From the NCBI GenBank assembly GCA_018136815.1, contig CM030942.1:3662574-3726573 (forward strand): 64,000 bases of DNA, in the 5' to 3' direction. The position numbers were made by a program, and so were the translations under genes. Source of the stretch: Isochrysis galbana (taxonomy: Eukaryota > Haptophyta > Isochrysidales > Isochrysidaceae). The first letter of the stretch is position 1; each line of letters opens with the position of its first letter. Of this stretch, positions 38,676 to 49,700 are shown piece after piece. The notes under the pieces are model-generated. The model saw only the letters and a list, made by a program, of their open reading frames with translations, had not been told where the DNA came from and did not search any database.

Positions 38676-39791
38676 CTAGACCATCTCCAACCCCGGAGTG
38701 TTGTTGTTGTCTAATGCGTTGCTCGTGGGATTCCCCGGCAACGAATTGTTGTACTTTGCCCTCCGGGCCTTAAGCCCAGCCGAACTCTTATCATGATGTA
38801 CAGACAACTTCTCATGTGCATAAGCCTGGGGGCTCTTCGTCGGTGATCCCCTCTGCATTCGCTCCATTTGGAGACTTCTATTTGGCAAAAATGGGTATGG
38901 CTTCAAGACGAAGTGCCCTGCTTGGCGCCCAGACGCCCATCGAACATCCGAAAGGGTGAGATCGACAGGCGCAAGAATGGGAAGTGAGCGAAGAATGTGC
39001 ACGGCCCCCCTTGAACTTATAACCTCCCCGACTGCCGGCATGATCCCATAATGGCGCAGCCGAGGATCCTTCAAATGAGGCTCATTGCTGCGCCAACGAA
39101 CGGGATCGAGTAGTGCACCCCGCCCGCTGGTGTAGGCGCCGCCGAAAATGATGGTAAAGTTGTCCAGCCCAGGCACCTTAACGGATCCGTTCAACGAAGC
39201 CTCGAGCCGGGGAAGGATGCTGAAGTCGATCTGGACATCATCTTCGACCACAAGCACCCTTTCATACGACCGGACGAGCATATCGTACAAGGCCACATGC
39301 AGCTTGAGCGTGGCCGAGATCTCGGACATGCTCATCGCAAGGCTGTCCGCTATGCAAAAAAAAACAGAGCGCGGCCGCAAGCGCATCGCCGCGAGGGAAG
39401 CGTTGGTGAAGTGCTCCGCTTGCTCACAGTTGTACGCCCTTTCCGCTACGCTCTGGTTGTGGTAGATACACTGTTTCATTTGGTCTGCGATGTCCTGCGC
39501 GTCATATCCGACGACCAGGCCAACGGGGACGCCCAGGCGCAGCATCTGAGAGCGTTGAACGGCGAGGCGATGAGTATTGCCTCGGTAGTGTAGCACGTAA
39601 GCGCAGTCAACGCTGAGCTGCGGTGGCACACCAGGCTCGGGCGGCAGGCGCTCGATGCCGAGCTGGGCGCCGGCGGCAAGCATCGCGTGCGCACAGAGTG
39701 GAATGCCAGCCAGTTCCACGCCAGCGTCGGAGCTGGCCAGGGCGCCGAGCAAGCTCCCCAAAGCCAAAGCCATCCTCCGCTTGTTTCCCAT
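38676..39791 (-). CDS. GT25-like glycosyltransferase with signal peptide
   Basis: 371 codons from ATG at 39791. Residues 1-25 are a short basic then hydrophobic signal (MGNKRRMALALGSLLGALAS). CAYVLHYRGNTHRLAVQRS near residue 63 and YERVLVVEDDVQID near 180, the acidic EDD metal-binding site, fit the GT25 family (procollagen galactosyltransferase and LPS glycosyltransferases). They act in the secretory pathway lumen. Several NxS/T sites are present. The last ~50 residues are Asn/Ser-rich and weakly conserved-looking, and could be read-through of an intron. The stop lies 4 bases before the carrier fragment. Confidence 0.7.
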   Translation of the reverse strand: MGNKRRMALALGSLLGALASSDAGVELAGIPLCAHAMLAAGAQLGIERLPPEPGVPPQLSVDCAYVLHYRGNTHRLAVQRSQMLRLGVPVGLVVGYDAQDIADQMKQCIYHNQSVAERAYNCEQAEHFTNASLAAMRLRPRSVFFCIADSLAMSMSEISATLKLHVALYDMLVRSYERVLVVEDDVQIDFSILPRLEASLNGSVKVPGLDNFTIIFGGAYTSGRGALLDPVRWRSNEPHLKDPRLRHYGIMPAVGEVISSRGAVHILRSLPILAPVDLTLSDVRWASGRQAGHFVLKPYPFLPNRSLQMERMQRGSPTKSPQAYAHEKLSVHHDKSSAGLKARRAKYNNSLPGNPTSNALDNNNTPGLEMV

Positions 39792-40806
39792 TATATCTTG
39801 CTTGGACCAGGACCGCCATTCAGTGGGGGGAGTTTTGTTCTTTCATTCTCTCGTCCGCCCCCCCCCCCCCCTCCCCATGCTGCCAGCCACTCTCTGCACG
39901 GCCGCCACTCGCACTTGCGCTCGAGCCCGACACGCTGCTGCCGCCACCAGCACCAGCACCCATGGTGTGGCTCATCGCCAGCGTCCGAGGCGGAGAAGAT
40001 GCATCAGAGACCATGATCTAATCCGCTCTCGTCGCGCTCTGGCATTGGGGAGTGCTCACGTGCCATTCCTACCGGAGCCGAAGTCGGGCAGCCGGTAGTT
40101 CGCAGGGGGGGGGGAGCGGCGACCGAAAATGTTCACGAGTTGATTTTTCCCGCAGGAGGTCTCGCGAGGACCCCCGGTCCTGTAGTGGGGGGTAAACCCG
40201 ACGAGGTGGCCCGAGTGGTCTTCGTTGCTTCACCTTGTGCGTTAAAATTGTAGGCAGTTGTAGGAGGAGCAACGTTAGAAGCACGGAATCCAACACGATT
40301 CACACGCAACATTTCGTCGGGTGTTAGTATGCGCTAACTTCTCACTTCACAAGTGACAACATGCCATAGGCGTCCATTACAATGGCGGCGATTCAAGACG
40401 ATTGACAGGTGTGAGCAACAATCGTTGCGTGAGGTCCGCAGCATGTGGTATGACAAGCAGGTGCGATGGTTTTGTGGACGGAAGGTTGCAAGCCAATACG
40501 CCCGTACCAGCAACAGTATTATAGGCAATAGGCGGAAGTACAAGGGATACAAGCGGCATACGACGTGGTGTGCGGTCTAAGATGTTGATGGCGAGAGCGC
40601 CCTTCCAGCTTGACACCGTTTCGCCTCGACGAGTGGCAAGGTATGCACGGCCGTCCCGAGCCTTGCGCCTTGCGCTGTTCTGGTGCACACCATGCGGGCA
40701 GCCTCTCTCTATGGCTGTGATCGTTAGCCCATCGCACACGGCGGAAGCTGCCTTGCGCTCAGCGAGCACATGAAAGTTGGCAACTGGACGCTCCTCCGTC
40801 TGATGG
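39792..40806. other. Intergenic region; right part overlaps an interrupted ORF
   Basis: A poly-C run lies at 39858-39873. No gene is recognised up to about 40377, after which a minus-strand ORF continues to the retroposon insertion (see that entry). Confidence 0.45.
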
Positions 40807-41969
40807 CACTCGGCTTGCAAGACAAATTTTTATGGGTCGCGGCGCGGCAAAGGAACGGAACTAGCGCTAACTCAAGACAGGACTCCCTGCCGCGGCAAGC
40901 GCAAGCACCCTTCCCCCTTATGCCACCCAGCTCTTCACTAGCTACCTGCGCTAGCTGTAGCGCCCCTCCCTCCACACTCAAACAGCCCCCCACGCCAGGA
41001 TCCTGTTCTGGTCTCGCAGGCAAGGGGGCCTAATGGGAGGGAGAGGAGCAACTCCTCAGAGAGGAGCTGTGGGGAAGGAGATGTCTGAGTGGGGGCGCTA
41101 TACCCTTGCGCTAGGCATGGGCAGCGACGCCGCCTCAAGACATGTCCTCCCTCTTGTCTTGAGTCGAAATTATTGGTGCTTGAAAAAGAGGGCGAGGGGG
41201 GTTGTGCTTCTTGGGTTGTTGGTAGTTGGAAGAGGGAGTGGGATAGGGAGTCAGGTATTGGAAGAGGGCCCAAAGGGCACTGAGTTGTAGGTGCTTGTGG
41301 CCCACAAGAGTGGGGTGAAAACGATAAGTGCAAGTGTATCAACATGGGTCTTGAGTTTGAGTTGAAAATTTTGGTGCTTGAAACAGAGGGTGAGGGGGTT
41401 CGTGCTGTTTGGGTTGGTTGTGGTGTGAAGGGGGAGTGGGAGAGGGAGTCTAGTGTTGAAAGAGGGCCCAAGGCAGGGCACTGAGCTGTAGGTACTTGTG
41501 GCCCACAGGAGTGGGGTGAAGAAAACAAGTGTGTCAACAAGTTGGGAAACAGAGGCATGGGGTGCTCTCCAGGGAAGATTGATGGTTGTGAAGTGCCCTC
41601 CCATGATGGGTGCACTGATGGTAGAGGTTTCCACCATGGGAAGGGCAGCTGAGCTGCCCTCCCACATGAGGTGCTCTTGGGGTGGGAGGGTTTCCCACTG
41701 TTGGAGGGGGTCTCAAAGACCCCCTGCATGCTACGCAGAGCCATGGTGGCAACCTGTTCGGTGCCAGTGCTCGCCACCCCGCGCGCTTGCGCGGGTGTGG
41801 TTTGGATGGGCTGGATGGGCTTTGAGAGGGCTTTGTGACGAGCCGCCTCGGGCGGCATGGGGCGTCCCAGGTGGGGCGCGGTGGCGAGGGTCGCCTGGGG
41901 CTCGGGAGCGGTCGCGGCACGCTCCATAGGTCAAACTATAACAATAGTTTTCCACTCGGCTTGCAAGAC
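40807..41969 (-). mobile_element. MERA retroposon, copy 2, with 17-bp target-site duplication
   Basis: The body is 40824-41952, flanked by identical CACTCGGCTTGCAAGAC at 40807-40823 and 41953-41969. Same termini as copies 1 and 3, opposite orientation to copy 1. The 3' AT-rich tail is shorter, ending right after CCCATAAAAATTT, so the tail length varies between copies, as expected for target-primed reverse transcription. Confidence 0.88.
40938..41927 (-). CDS. Retroposon ORF (MERA protein), copy 2
   Basis: 329 codons starting MERAATAPEPQ, colinear with copies 1 and 3. It differs by small in-frame indels (for example an added Asn-Ser and His-Leu around residue 200) and ends a few codons early (ATASAGS). 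The ATMALRSMQGVFETP block is retained. Function unknown. Confidence 0.6.
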   Translation of the reverse strand: MERAATAPEPQATLATAPHLGRPMPPEAARHKALSKPIQPIQTTPAQARGVASTGTEQVATMALRSMQGVFETPSNSGKPSHPKSTSCGRAAQLPFPWWKPLPSVHPSWEGTSQPSIFPGEHPMPLFPNLLTHLFSSPHSCGPQVPTAQCPALGPLSTLDSLSHSPFTPQPTQTARTPSPSVSSTKIFNSNSRPMLIHLHLSFSPHSCGPQAPTTQCPLGPLPIPDSLSHSLFQLPTTQEAQPPSPSFSSTNNFDSRQEGGHVLRRRRCPCLAQGYSAPTQTSPSPQLLSEELLLSLPLGPLACETRTGSWRGGLFECGGRGATASAGS

Positions 41970-42062
41970 ACTATGGTCACTGCACTCGGCCCGAAACACG
42001 CCGCCAGCGGCGGTCTCCACATAGACAACGCGGCGCTCATACCTTCGAGTCTTCATCCACAT

Positions 42063-42320
42063 CTAATCTATCGCCAAAGCCCTCGTCTGTGTAATCTCTG
42101 CGCAAGACCACCACCTCGGCGGCATCGGCGGTACCGGCACCGAAGCTCGCAGCGGCGCTTGCTGGTAGAGGGAGCCACCGAGCAGGCAGACGACCAGCGA
42201 GGCGATGCCGTATGGCGAGGCGTGCTTGTCCCAGATGAGGACATTTGCCGCCGGGGCTCGCGCTGCGTGCTCCCGGCGATAGGGTCGAAGTTGGGCGCTC
42301 ACGGTGCGTCTTGAGGGCGT
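42063..42320 (-). CDS. Possible exon of a drug/metabolite or sugar-phosphate transporter
   Basis: On the minus strand, WDKHASPYGIASLVVCLLGG then SLYQQAPLR resembles the last helix of EamA/SLC35-type transporters. The surrounding frame is Arg/Pro-rich and not convincing, no splice sites were settled, and no other helices are found. Confidence 0.2.
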   Translation of the reverse strand, partial: TPSRRTVSAQLRPYRREHAARAPAANVLIWDKHASPYGIASLVVCLLGGSLYQQAPLRASVPVPPMPPRWWSCAEITQTRALAID

Positions 42321-42963
42321 GACGTCGTCATCACCGGGGCCCGCAAAGGGCTGATTTCGACGCGGTGTGCGGCGGGGGCGGCGGGCGCGATTAGTGTGTC
42401 TGTGAGGGCGGCATGCCGCGATATGGTGCGTGATGCGGCATCTACTCGGTGAGCGGGCACAAGAACGGCCTCGTGGCACCGCCGGTCGCGGGTCGACGTA
42501 GGGCTCTCTATCCCTTGGCGATTTTAGTGTTGGCGTTGAGCGTCTTTAGTTTTTGTGATAATTACGTACACGTTCAAGACCATGAAATCATAGAAGTATC
42601 GTATGTATTGCGGTGCATACAGATTCAGGCTGTATCGACCATGTTTGCTGGTGATGACCATGGCTTCGTAATGCGCTGCGAGAGGCGCGCCTGAAGGCCA
42701 TCGATAAAATTATACCGGAGGGGGCCCGTCATATATTTCTCCGCGGCCGTCAGAGGCCTGAAATTGAGTATTTTTCGAAAATTTTGCCGGAGGACCCCGG
42801 ATTTTTTTGCTGATCTCTCATACCAGAACCTATAGGGAGCTTATTTAGTATTTAGGTCCTCGTTTGCCCATTGCCGATGGTGCCCTTCGCACCCCCCTAG
42901 TGAGTGACCGGGCTGTTTCTAGACCTCACCGGCTGTTTTTTCGTTTTTCACATCTAGGCTCAT
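42321..42963. other. Intergenic region, no gene seen
   Basis: Mixed-composition sequence, with AT-rich words and a TACGTAATACGTAATA microsatellite-like stretch at the right end that served as the insertion site of retroposon copy 3. Confidence 0.5.
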
Positions 42964-44140
42964 GATACGTAATACGTAATAAATTTAAATTTTTAACAAA
43001 TTTTTATGGGTCGCGGCGCGGCAAAGGAACGGGACTAGCGCGCACACAAGACAGGACTCCCTGCCGCGGCGAGCGCAAGCACCCTTCCCCCTTATGCCAC
43101 CCAGCACTTCACTAGCTTACTACCTGCGCTAGCCGGAGCACCCCTCCCTCCACACTCAAACAACCCCCCACGCCAGGATCCTGTTCTGGTCTCGCAGGCA
43201 AGGGGGCCTAATGGGAGGGTGAGGAGCAACTCCTCAAAGAGGAGCTTTGGGGAAGGAGATGTTTGAGTGGGGGCGCTATACCCTTGCGCTAGGCATGGGC
43301 AGCGACGCCGCCTCAAAACATGTCCTCCCTCTGGTCTTGAGTCGAAATTTTTGGTGTTTGAATCCGAGGGCGAGGGGGTTTGTGCTTCTTGGGTTGGTTG
43401 TAGTGGGATGAGGGAGTGGGAGATGGAGTGAAGTGTTGAAAGAGGGCCCAAGGCAGGGCACTGAGTTGTAGGTACTTGTGGCCCACAAGCGTGGGGTGAA
43501 AACGAAAAGTGTATCAACATGTGTCTTGAATTGAAATTTTTGGTGCTTTGAACAGAGGGCGGGGGGGTTCGTGCCGTTTGGGTTGGTTGAAGTGTGAAGG
43601 GGGAGTGGGAGAGGGAGTCTTGTGTTGAGAGAGGGCCCAAGGCAGGGCACTGAGTGATTGGTACTAGTGGCCCACAAGAGTGGGGTGAAGACGAGAAGTG
43701 AGTCAACAAGTTGGAAAACAGAGGCATGGGGTGCTCTCCGTATGGGGTTGATGGTTGTGAAGTGCCCTCCCATGTTGGGTGCACTGATGGTAGAGGTTTC
43801 CACCATGGGGAGGGCAGCTGAGCTGCCCTCCCACATGAGGTGCTCTTGGGGTGGGAGGGTTTCCCACTGTTGGAGGGGGTCTCCAAGACCCCCTGCATGA
43901 TGCGCAGAGCCATGGTGGCAACCTGTTCGGTGCCAGTGCTCGCCACCCCGCGCGCTTGCGCGGGTGTGGTTTGGATGGGTTGGATGGGCTCTGAGAGGGC
44001 TTTCTGACGAGCCGCCTCGGGCGGCGTGGGGCGTCCCAGGTGGGGCGCGGTGGCGAGGGTCGCCTGGGGCTCGGGAGCGGTCGCGGCACGCTCCATAGTT
44101 CAAACTATAACAATAGTTTTTCGATACGTAATACGTAATA
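42964..44140 (-). mobile_element. MERA retroposon, copy 3, with 18-bp target-site duplication
   Basis: The body is 42982-44122, flanked by identical GATACGTAATACGTAATA at 42964-42981 and 44123-44140. The duplicated sequence is itself repetitive, which makes this the weakest of the three duplications, but both element ends coincide with those of copies 1 and 2. Confidence 0.82.
43092..44096 (-). CDS. Retroposon ORF (MERA protein), copy 3
   Basis: 334 codons, same start and the same C-terminal SKLVKCWVA as copy 1 (RKLVRSWVA). Differences from copies 1 and 2 are mainly substitutions with frame-preserving indels, consistent with selection on the protein before insertion. No domain recognised. 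Confidence 0.6.
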   Translation of the reverse strand: MERAATAPEPQATLATAPHLGRPTPPEAARQKALSEPIQPIQTTPAQARGVASTGTEQVATMALRIMQGVLETPSNSGKPSHPKSTSCGRAAQLPSPWWKPLPSVHPTWEGTSQPSTPYGEHPMPLFSNLLTHFSSSPHSCGPLVPITQCPALGPLSTQDSLSHSPFTLQPTQTARTPPPSVQSTKNFNSRHMLIHFSFSPHACGPQVPTTQCPALGPLSTLHSISHSLIPLQPTQEAQTPSPSDSNTKNFDSRPEGGHVLRRRRCPCLAQGYSAPTQTSPSPKLLFEELLLTLPLGPLACETRTGSWRGGLFECGGRGAPASAGSKLVKCWVA

Positions 44141-45910
44141 CGTGATACGTGACCGGGCTACTTTATCCGAGGCAGCATAATTCCGGATTTCGGGCGTGCG
44201 GGTGCGGGCAGCGGGCACGTTCTCTGTGGCTTGTCGTATTAGTACCTACTACTTATTAGTATTAGTACCAGGTCAGTGGCAGTAGCGGTATGTACTAACG
44301 TACTAACCCCTTTTTGGTGCTAGTTTAATGTTGTTTTTCCGATTACCTATCGTCGGTGAGATGACGCCGACGTCAAGAATACAAGTAGGTGGTACAAAAA
44401 ATAGTCGAACGCGAACGCAACTCAAACTTTTTGACCGTTTGAACATAGTCAACTACCTACTACTCCCTTGACCCCCAAAATGATCACTGTGAAAAACACT
44501 GACATTTTTCCTCGCGCCGCGTACACGCGGCGCTCAACACCTCTCGCGGCTGTGCCGCGAACACACCCCACTCAAGGCGCGCGACAATGAACACCCGTCA
44601 ACTACATGCTCACCCCCCCTAAAAGAGTGAACGCGCGTATTATTTTTACCACCTACTTGTAGAATCCGCTTGCTTTCCCCCGCTCGTCGCCGCCCGCCCG
44701 CCATTTCCTTCACTCTCTTCCCCCCTTCTCTCCCCCTCTCCCCCCTCCCCCGCCCCCCCCTCCCCCTCCTGGCCCCCACCCACTATCTGCTCACTAGAAC
44801 TAGATAGGTTTCAATGTCTAAAGACTCACTGCTCACCAGAGGGTCCTTCCCCCCTCGACTTCTTTTTTCCTCTCGCTCTCGCTCTCTCTAGCTCTCTCTC
44901 TTCTTGTCTCCCTCTCCCCCCGCGTCGCGCCGCCCTCTCTCCCCCCCTGCTCTTCTCTCTTCCTCTTCTCTTCTGTTCTCTCTCTCGTCCTCCTCCTACT
45001 CCTCCTCTCCCGTCCCTCTCCTTCCTGCTACTCTCACACAACAAAGAACAACGTGCCCTGGGCTTCTTTCTCTCTCTGTGCTCCGTATCTCGTCGTCAAC
45101 TACTCACGAGTACAACTCTCCTCCACATCTCCGTTCCAGCCTCTCTTCTCTCTCGGACACAAGCACCACATTAAACTCCTTTCCATCTTTCTCCATCGTT
45201 TTGGGAGAGCTTTTGATCCGCGCGGTCTTCTTCGCGCGCTCCTTCTGAGCGCGAGCCCCCCCCCGCCCCCCCCCCCCCTCTCTCTCTCTCATGTGGTCCG
45301 TAGATTTTCATCTTGAGACCGGATGTTCCCGTGGAGTAGGAATATCTCGATCTTCATCTCGTCATCCCTCTCTTCTCCCCTCCTCCCTCCTCCGACTCTT
45401 TTCTCAACAACCCTCTTTCCGTCCCCTGCTGCCTGATCTCAAACTCTCCGTACTTGGTACTCCTACCTCTAATTCGCTTGTGTCCTCTCCAGTTTCTCAC
45501 CTCCCACGCTCCGTCTCTCTCTCTCTCTCCCTCCCTCCCTCCCTCCCTCCCTCCCTCCCCCCCCCCCCTTCTCTTCTCTCTTCCTCTTCTCTTCTCTTCT
45601 CTTCCGCCTCCTCCTCCTCCTCTCCCGTCCCTCTCCTTCCTGCTACGGTACTTAGTACTCCCTCTCCCCCCCCTTTTCCTTCTCTCTTCTGGAAAACCAT
45701 CCATTTCCTTCCCCGTACACCCCCCGATTTCTTCACGTTCCAACTCCTGATTTTATTCGTATTTCCGAAGCGCACTTTCTGTCCTCTCGCATCGCTGCCC
45801 TCGCCTCTCCCCTCCCCGCCCCCCCTCTCCCCTCCCCTCCCCTCCCCTCCCCTCCCCTCCCCGCCCCGCCCCGCCCTGCCCTCGCCTGCCTCCTCTCCCT
45901 CCCTTTCAAG
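44141..45910. other. Intergenic region ending in a long pyrimidine tract
   Basis: 44141-44650 has no recognisable feature apart from short GCGC-rich hairpins near 44515-44560. 44690-45905 is dominated by CT runs. An ~80-bp CT-rich block ending CTCCCGTCCCTCTCCTTCCTGCTAC occurs twice (to 45033 and to 45645). The tract lies directly before the start codon at 45911 and is probably its promoter or 5' UTR. Confidence 0.5.
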
Positions 45911-46778
45911 ATGGACGACGAGGTTCTCGACGAATTGCTGCGCAGGGCTGGCGCGGAGGAGCGGCGGTACATGAGGGAGGAGGCGGTGCGCTTGGGCGAA
46001 GGAGGGGGCGAAGAGAGAGGGGGGAGGGGGGGTTGAGGGAGGGGGGTAAGAGGGGGGGGGGCGAAGGGGAAGGGGGGAGGGGGGGGGAGGGGGGGAGGGG
46101 GAGAGAGGGGGAGAGAAGGGGAGAGCGGGAGAGGGGGGGGAGTTGGGGAGTTGTTGATTCGTAGATAAGGAGAGACGAGAGGGGAGGCGATGCGAGGAAG
46201 GCAGGGAGGGAGAGAGAGGGAGGAAATGGGGCGGTTCTGAGTGGAGAATCATCGAGAAAGAGGGTGTTGCGGGCAGAAGCGGCCGCGAGCGCGTGCGTTT
46301 CTGGTGGAGTGGAGCTGGGCGGCGGATGGTGTGGCGGGTGGTGTGGGGCATGGCGTGGGAGACAGTGGGGTAGCATGAGGGAGGTGATAAGCAGAGAGAA
46401 TAGAGAAAGCGGCAGCTTGGAGAATGAAGCGGAGGAGCACTTTGGGGTGGGAGGACCCAGGCCAGGGCTCGGGCTCTAGACATGCTCTTTGGGAAGAGGC
46501 CGGAGTGCTCGCCCCCGCCTCGGGTTGTAGGCACTCGCGTCTGGCGGAAGACAGACGTCACAACTCTCGCCCTCTTTTCCTGCGTAGATCATGCGCGACG
46601 GCGAGCCGCACGAATTCATGTACCNNNNNNNNNNNNNNNNNNNNNNNNNNNNNNNNNNNNNNNNNNNNNNNNNNNNNNNNNNNNNNNNNNNNNNNNNNNN
46701 NNNNNNNNNNNNNNNNNNNNNNNNGAGCACTTTTTTGCCGTCTTTGAAAGCGTGGGGGTGCCTGGCTCGCAAAGCTAG
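45911..46778 (+). CDS. Unrecognised gene broken by the assembly gap
   Basis: Exon 1 (45911-45985) starts MDDEVLDELLRRAGAEERRY right after the pyrimidine tract and ends at a GTGCGC donor. Exon 2 starts at 46588 after a TTTTCCTGCGTAG acceptor, in phase (IMRDGEPHEFMY), and runs into the N gap. After the gap, [17 protein letters not shown] and a stop at 46778 could be its end. The intron has a very G-rich block (46010-46140). The charged helical start gives no family. It converges on the UDP-sugar pyrophosphorylase gene, whose stop overlaps by two bases. Confidence 0.4.
46625..46724. other. Assembly gap (100 N)
   Basis: Exactly 100 N, unknown true length, inside the second exon of the gene starting at 45911. 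Confidence 0.99.
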
Positions 46779-49700
46779 AGCCGAGAGAGATTGCCCTCGC
46801 CGCTCAGCTCATATGTGCCGGGATGCGTGAGCTCTATCTCGACGCCGCTAGTCTTGTGCAACCGAAAGCCACGGATCGACAGGGCCTCGTCTATATCCTT
46901 TGACCGCGGCTCGAGGGGTTGCCAGCTCCAACCATGATTGACGATGCTGGCATTGCGCACGATCACCTATCGAGTGAGCCAACCGCAGCGGATTAGGCCG
47001 TCACGTGTAGGGCTAACAAAAAGCCACTCCCGCTGCTTTCAATAGCGGCTGAGGCGCTCCATGTGGGTAGGAGGTGGGCCGTCGCCGAATTGTTCAGAGC
47101 GACCACATCCAAGCACTTCGCTGAACATGGATGGGTAATAGGCAAGCCGCGCACCTTAATTCCCGGAGCGGCGCGGATTGAGAGGGCGCCATCAAGGCTC
47201 AGAGACTCGAGAGTGATGTCGCCGTCCAACAATAAGTGCGAGCGCTGTGAAATGGATACTGAGCTCGACACCTGAATGGCCGCACAGCGTAGCAAGACGT
47301 ACTAGTGAGGTGGACGGGCGATCGAGGCGCTGCGTCATACACTTGGAGCGATGGCTGGGCGTATGTGCGTTGTAGACGACACGAGCGGGACACCAACGCG
47401 TCTAGAGCCGATCGCTCACCCTGCGCATTAACTCGTCGACAGTGAGCGCAAAGCGCGGAGAAAGAGAGATCGCGGGCATAAGGCGAAGCTTCAGGCCAAG
47501 GAAATCGAGCGGTGGCGCATCATCCACCTGCGTGCGCACCATGCAGCCCAAGCGTGAGATGAATTTTGCAAAGGGTGGCAATTGTCACGTGCCCACGTGC
47601 AAGAGGCCAAAATATCCCAGCTGCGCAATAGACGCGTCGGCGGGCGGCCGGTTGTGCCGCCTGCAGAGCGCATAGCGGTATACATCCAGTGCTGTGTTTG
47701 GACAACCAGGAGAGTAGAGCAAGTCGAGCCGTCACCTGCGCGCCCGCCAACCTAAAGAGCCGCGCGTTGGCCTCATACACAGCAGCCTCGCCCGCGCCGG
47801 GTGATGCGGCGTACGTGCCCTTGGCCGCGAACTTGAGCGCATCGGCGATATTGTTCTTGACGGGTGAGAAAGAGAACCTGTGACGATCCGGGCAAGTCTT
47901 AGGGCAAAGCGGGCGCGGAGGCGGGAGCAGCAAGGCCGCGGGCGGCGCTAATGGATGAGGTGGCACAAGCGCGGCGGGTTAGGCCAGCACGTCGTGCGCG
48001 GCGGATAAGGGTAGAACAGTGCGCACGAACCAACGATCAAAGTCGGTGAAGCCGACGCTAGCGTCGTCAGGCAGTAGCTTGGGCAGGTCCTGCATCATGC
48101 ACTCAAGCCGCGTGGGCTTCTTGAAGCGTGATTTGGTCTCGTCGGTGTACTTCGGGTTGACGAATTCGGGCATTGAGCCGCCGCTGGCCTCGAGCGCGGC
48201 GCTGTAAGGCTCGAGTTCGAGCACGAGCGTGTTTACGTTGCCGGGGTAAGGTGAGAAGCCGCTCTCGTCGGCTGTATCCCCGCCAGAACCTGCGTGGGGC
48301 GGGGCAGGGGCGGTCTGACTGAAATGCTCAGCGGCGGATGGCGACGATTGGCGTGCTAGTGCGCTCACGGCGTTAGCCCAGCCGTCCGCCGCCTTACTTG
48401 TTGACCTCAGCAAGGCGTCAAGCTGGTTGTATTCGACGTTGATCACGATGGCCTCCCCCGACGGCTTGACCAGGCGGCATATCGCCCCGGCGGCCTCACC
48501 GGGCGAGCGGGGTACGGTGAGCGAGTTCATCACGAGTCCTTCAGGCACGAGGCATGTGCCGGTGAGCAAGAGACATGCGCCCGTAAGCGAGTAAGATGGG
48601 TGTGATCGGGGTGGAGGGCGCGGGGTGAAGCGCGTAGCCGCGTGGCCGCCTTGCGTTGCTCCGGGCCTCCCTTCGGCCTCACACACCACGCCGCGCGGAG
48701 ACGCCGAGCGCCGCCGGAATGGCCTTAAAGGCGAGGACGTTGGTATCTTGGAAAAAGACGAGATGGCGGATGCCCTGTTCCTTGAACTTGGGGAGAAGGC
48801 CCGACTGGAAGAGGAGCGTGTGCACCTGAGGTGAGCGCGGCCGCATGAATGAAGTAACGTCGATCATTTCATATCGGAATGCCGTGTGGTATGCGGGGGA
48901 GCTGTGATCGCGAGGGCTTGTGGCTGGAGTGCCACTTAGTGCCCCCGCTAGCGGCACGAAGCCAACGATCGCCGCGGTTGCCTACACAAGCCGAAGGGCA
49001 CGCACGCACATCGCCGTGGCCATGCGGCTTCGTCTGCAGGCGAAAGGGGTCATCAGGCGCCGTGACAAAAGCGGCATCGTTACTTTGCAACGCCGGCACG
49101 TTGGCTTGTTTGATAAAGTGCACCTGGGATTGCTTGAGCCCAAAGTAGCTATGCTCCTCGAGGAGGCGCAACGTTCGCTCATGCGTGTCGTCCGACGTCA
49201 TGATGACGAGTGGCGGCCCATGCACGGCTGCAACGTTGGCTGCGCTCGTGCGCCGTGTGATCTCGGCGATAGCAGTCGCGTAGCTCTCGAGGAACGAGGC
49301 CCCGCTCAAACTCTCAGCGGGCAGCTCCACCTTGATGCCATGGAAGCCGAGGCGCTCACCAAGGCCGCCAGCGACGAGGACAAAGGCAGTTGAGCCGAGC
49401 ATCTGTACACCGCGCTGCTCGTCTTCACGGAAAGGATGCGCGCCGATCTGCACGCGCTCTCCACTCGGCATGTCGACCGAGAAGCCCTCAAAGGGGTTCC
49501 TATCCGCTGCGGCATCCGCGAGCAATTGTCGCGCGTGGGCGACGTAGGCGGAAAGCCCACGTCGGCCATCCTTATCAGCTGGGTACCGCGCGTCCACATC
49601 GGCAAGTTGCGCGAGCAGCCGTCTCTTGTCTTCAAGACGAGCGCTCTCCCATCGCTCAGTCGCGAATAGGTGGCCCTGCCCAAGTTCAGGACTGCGCAGC

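Larger units (their letters stand above)
40377..42056 (-). pseudogene. ORF interrupted by retroposon copy 2
   Basis: A minus-strand frame starts with ATG at 42056 (MKTRRYERRVVYVETAAGG) and runs to the insertion. Once the element and one target duplication are discounted, it continues in the same phase through the left flank to a stop at 40377, for about 177 codons in total. The protein is non-repetitive, but no family is recognised. It may be a real gene broken by the insertion, or a chance ORF. Confidence 0.3.

Noticed and set aside
45291..46561. Several large Ser/Leu/Pro or Arg/Glu/Gly ORFs on both strands
   Set aside because: They are products of CT/GA and poly-G tracts, overlap on both strands, and contain no recognisable domain.
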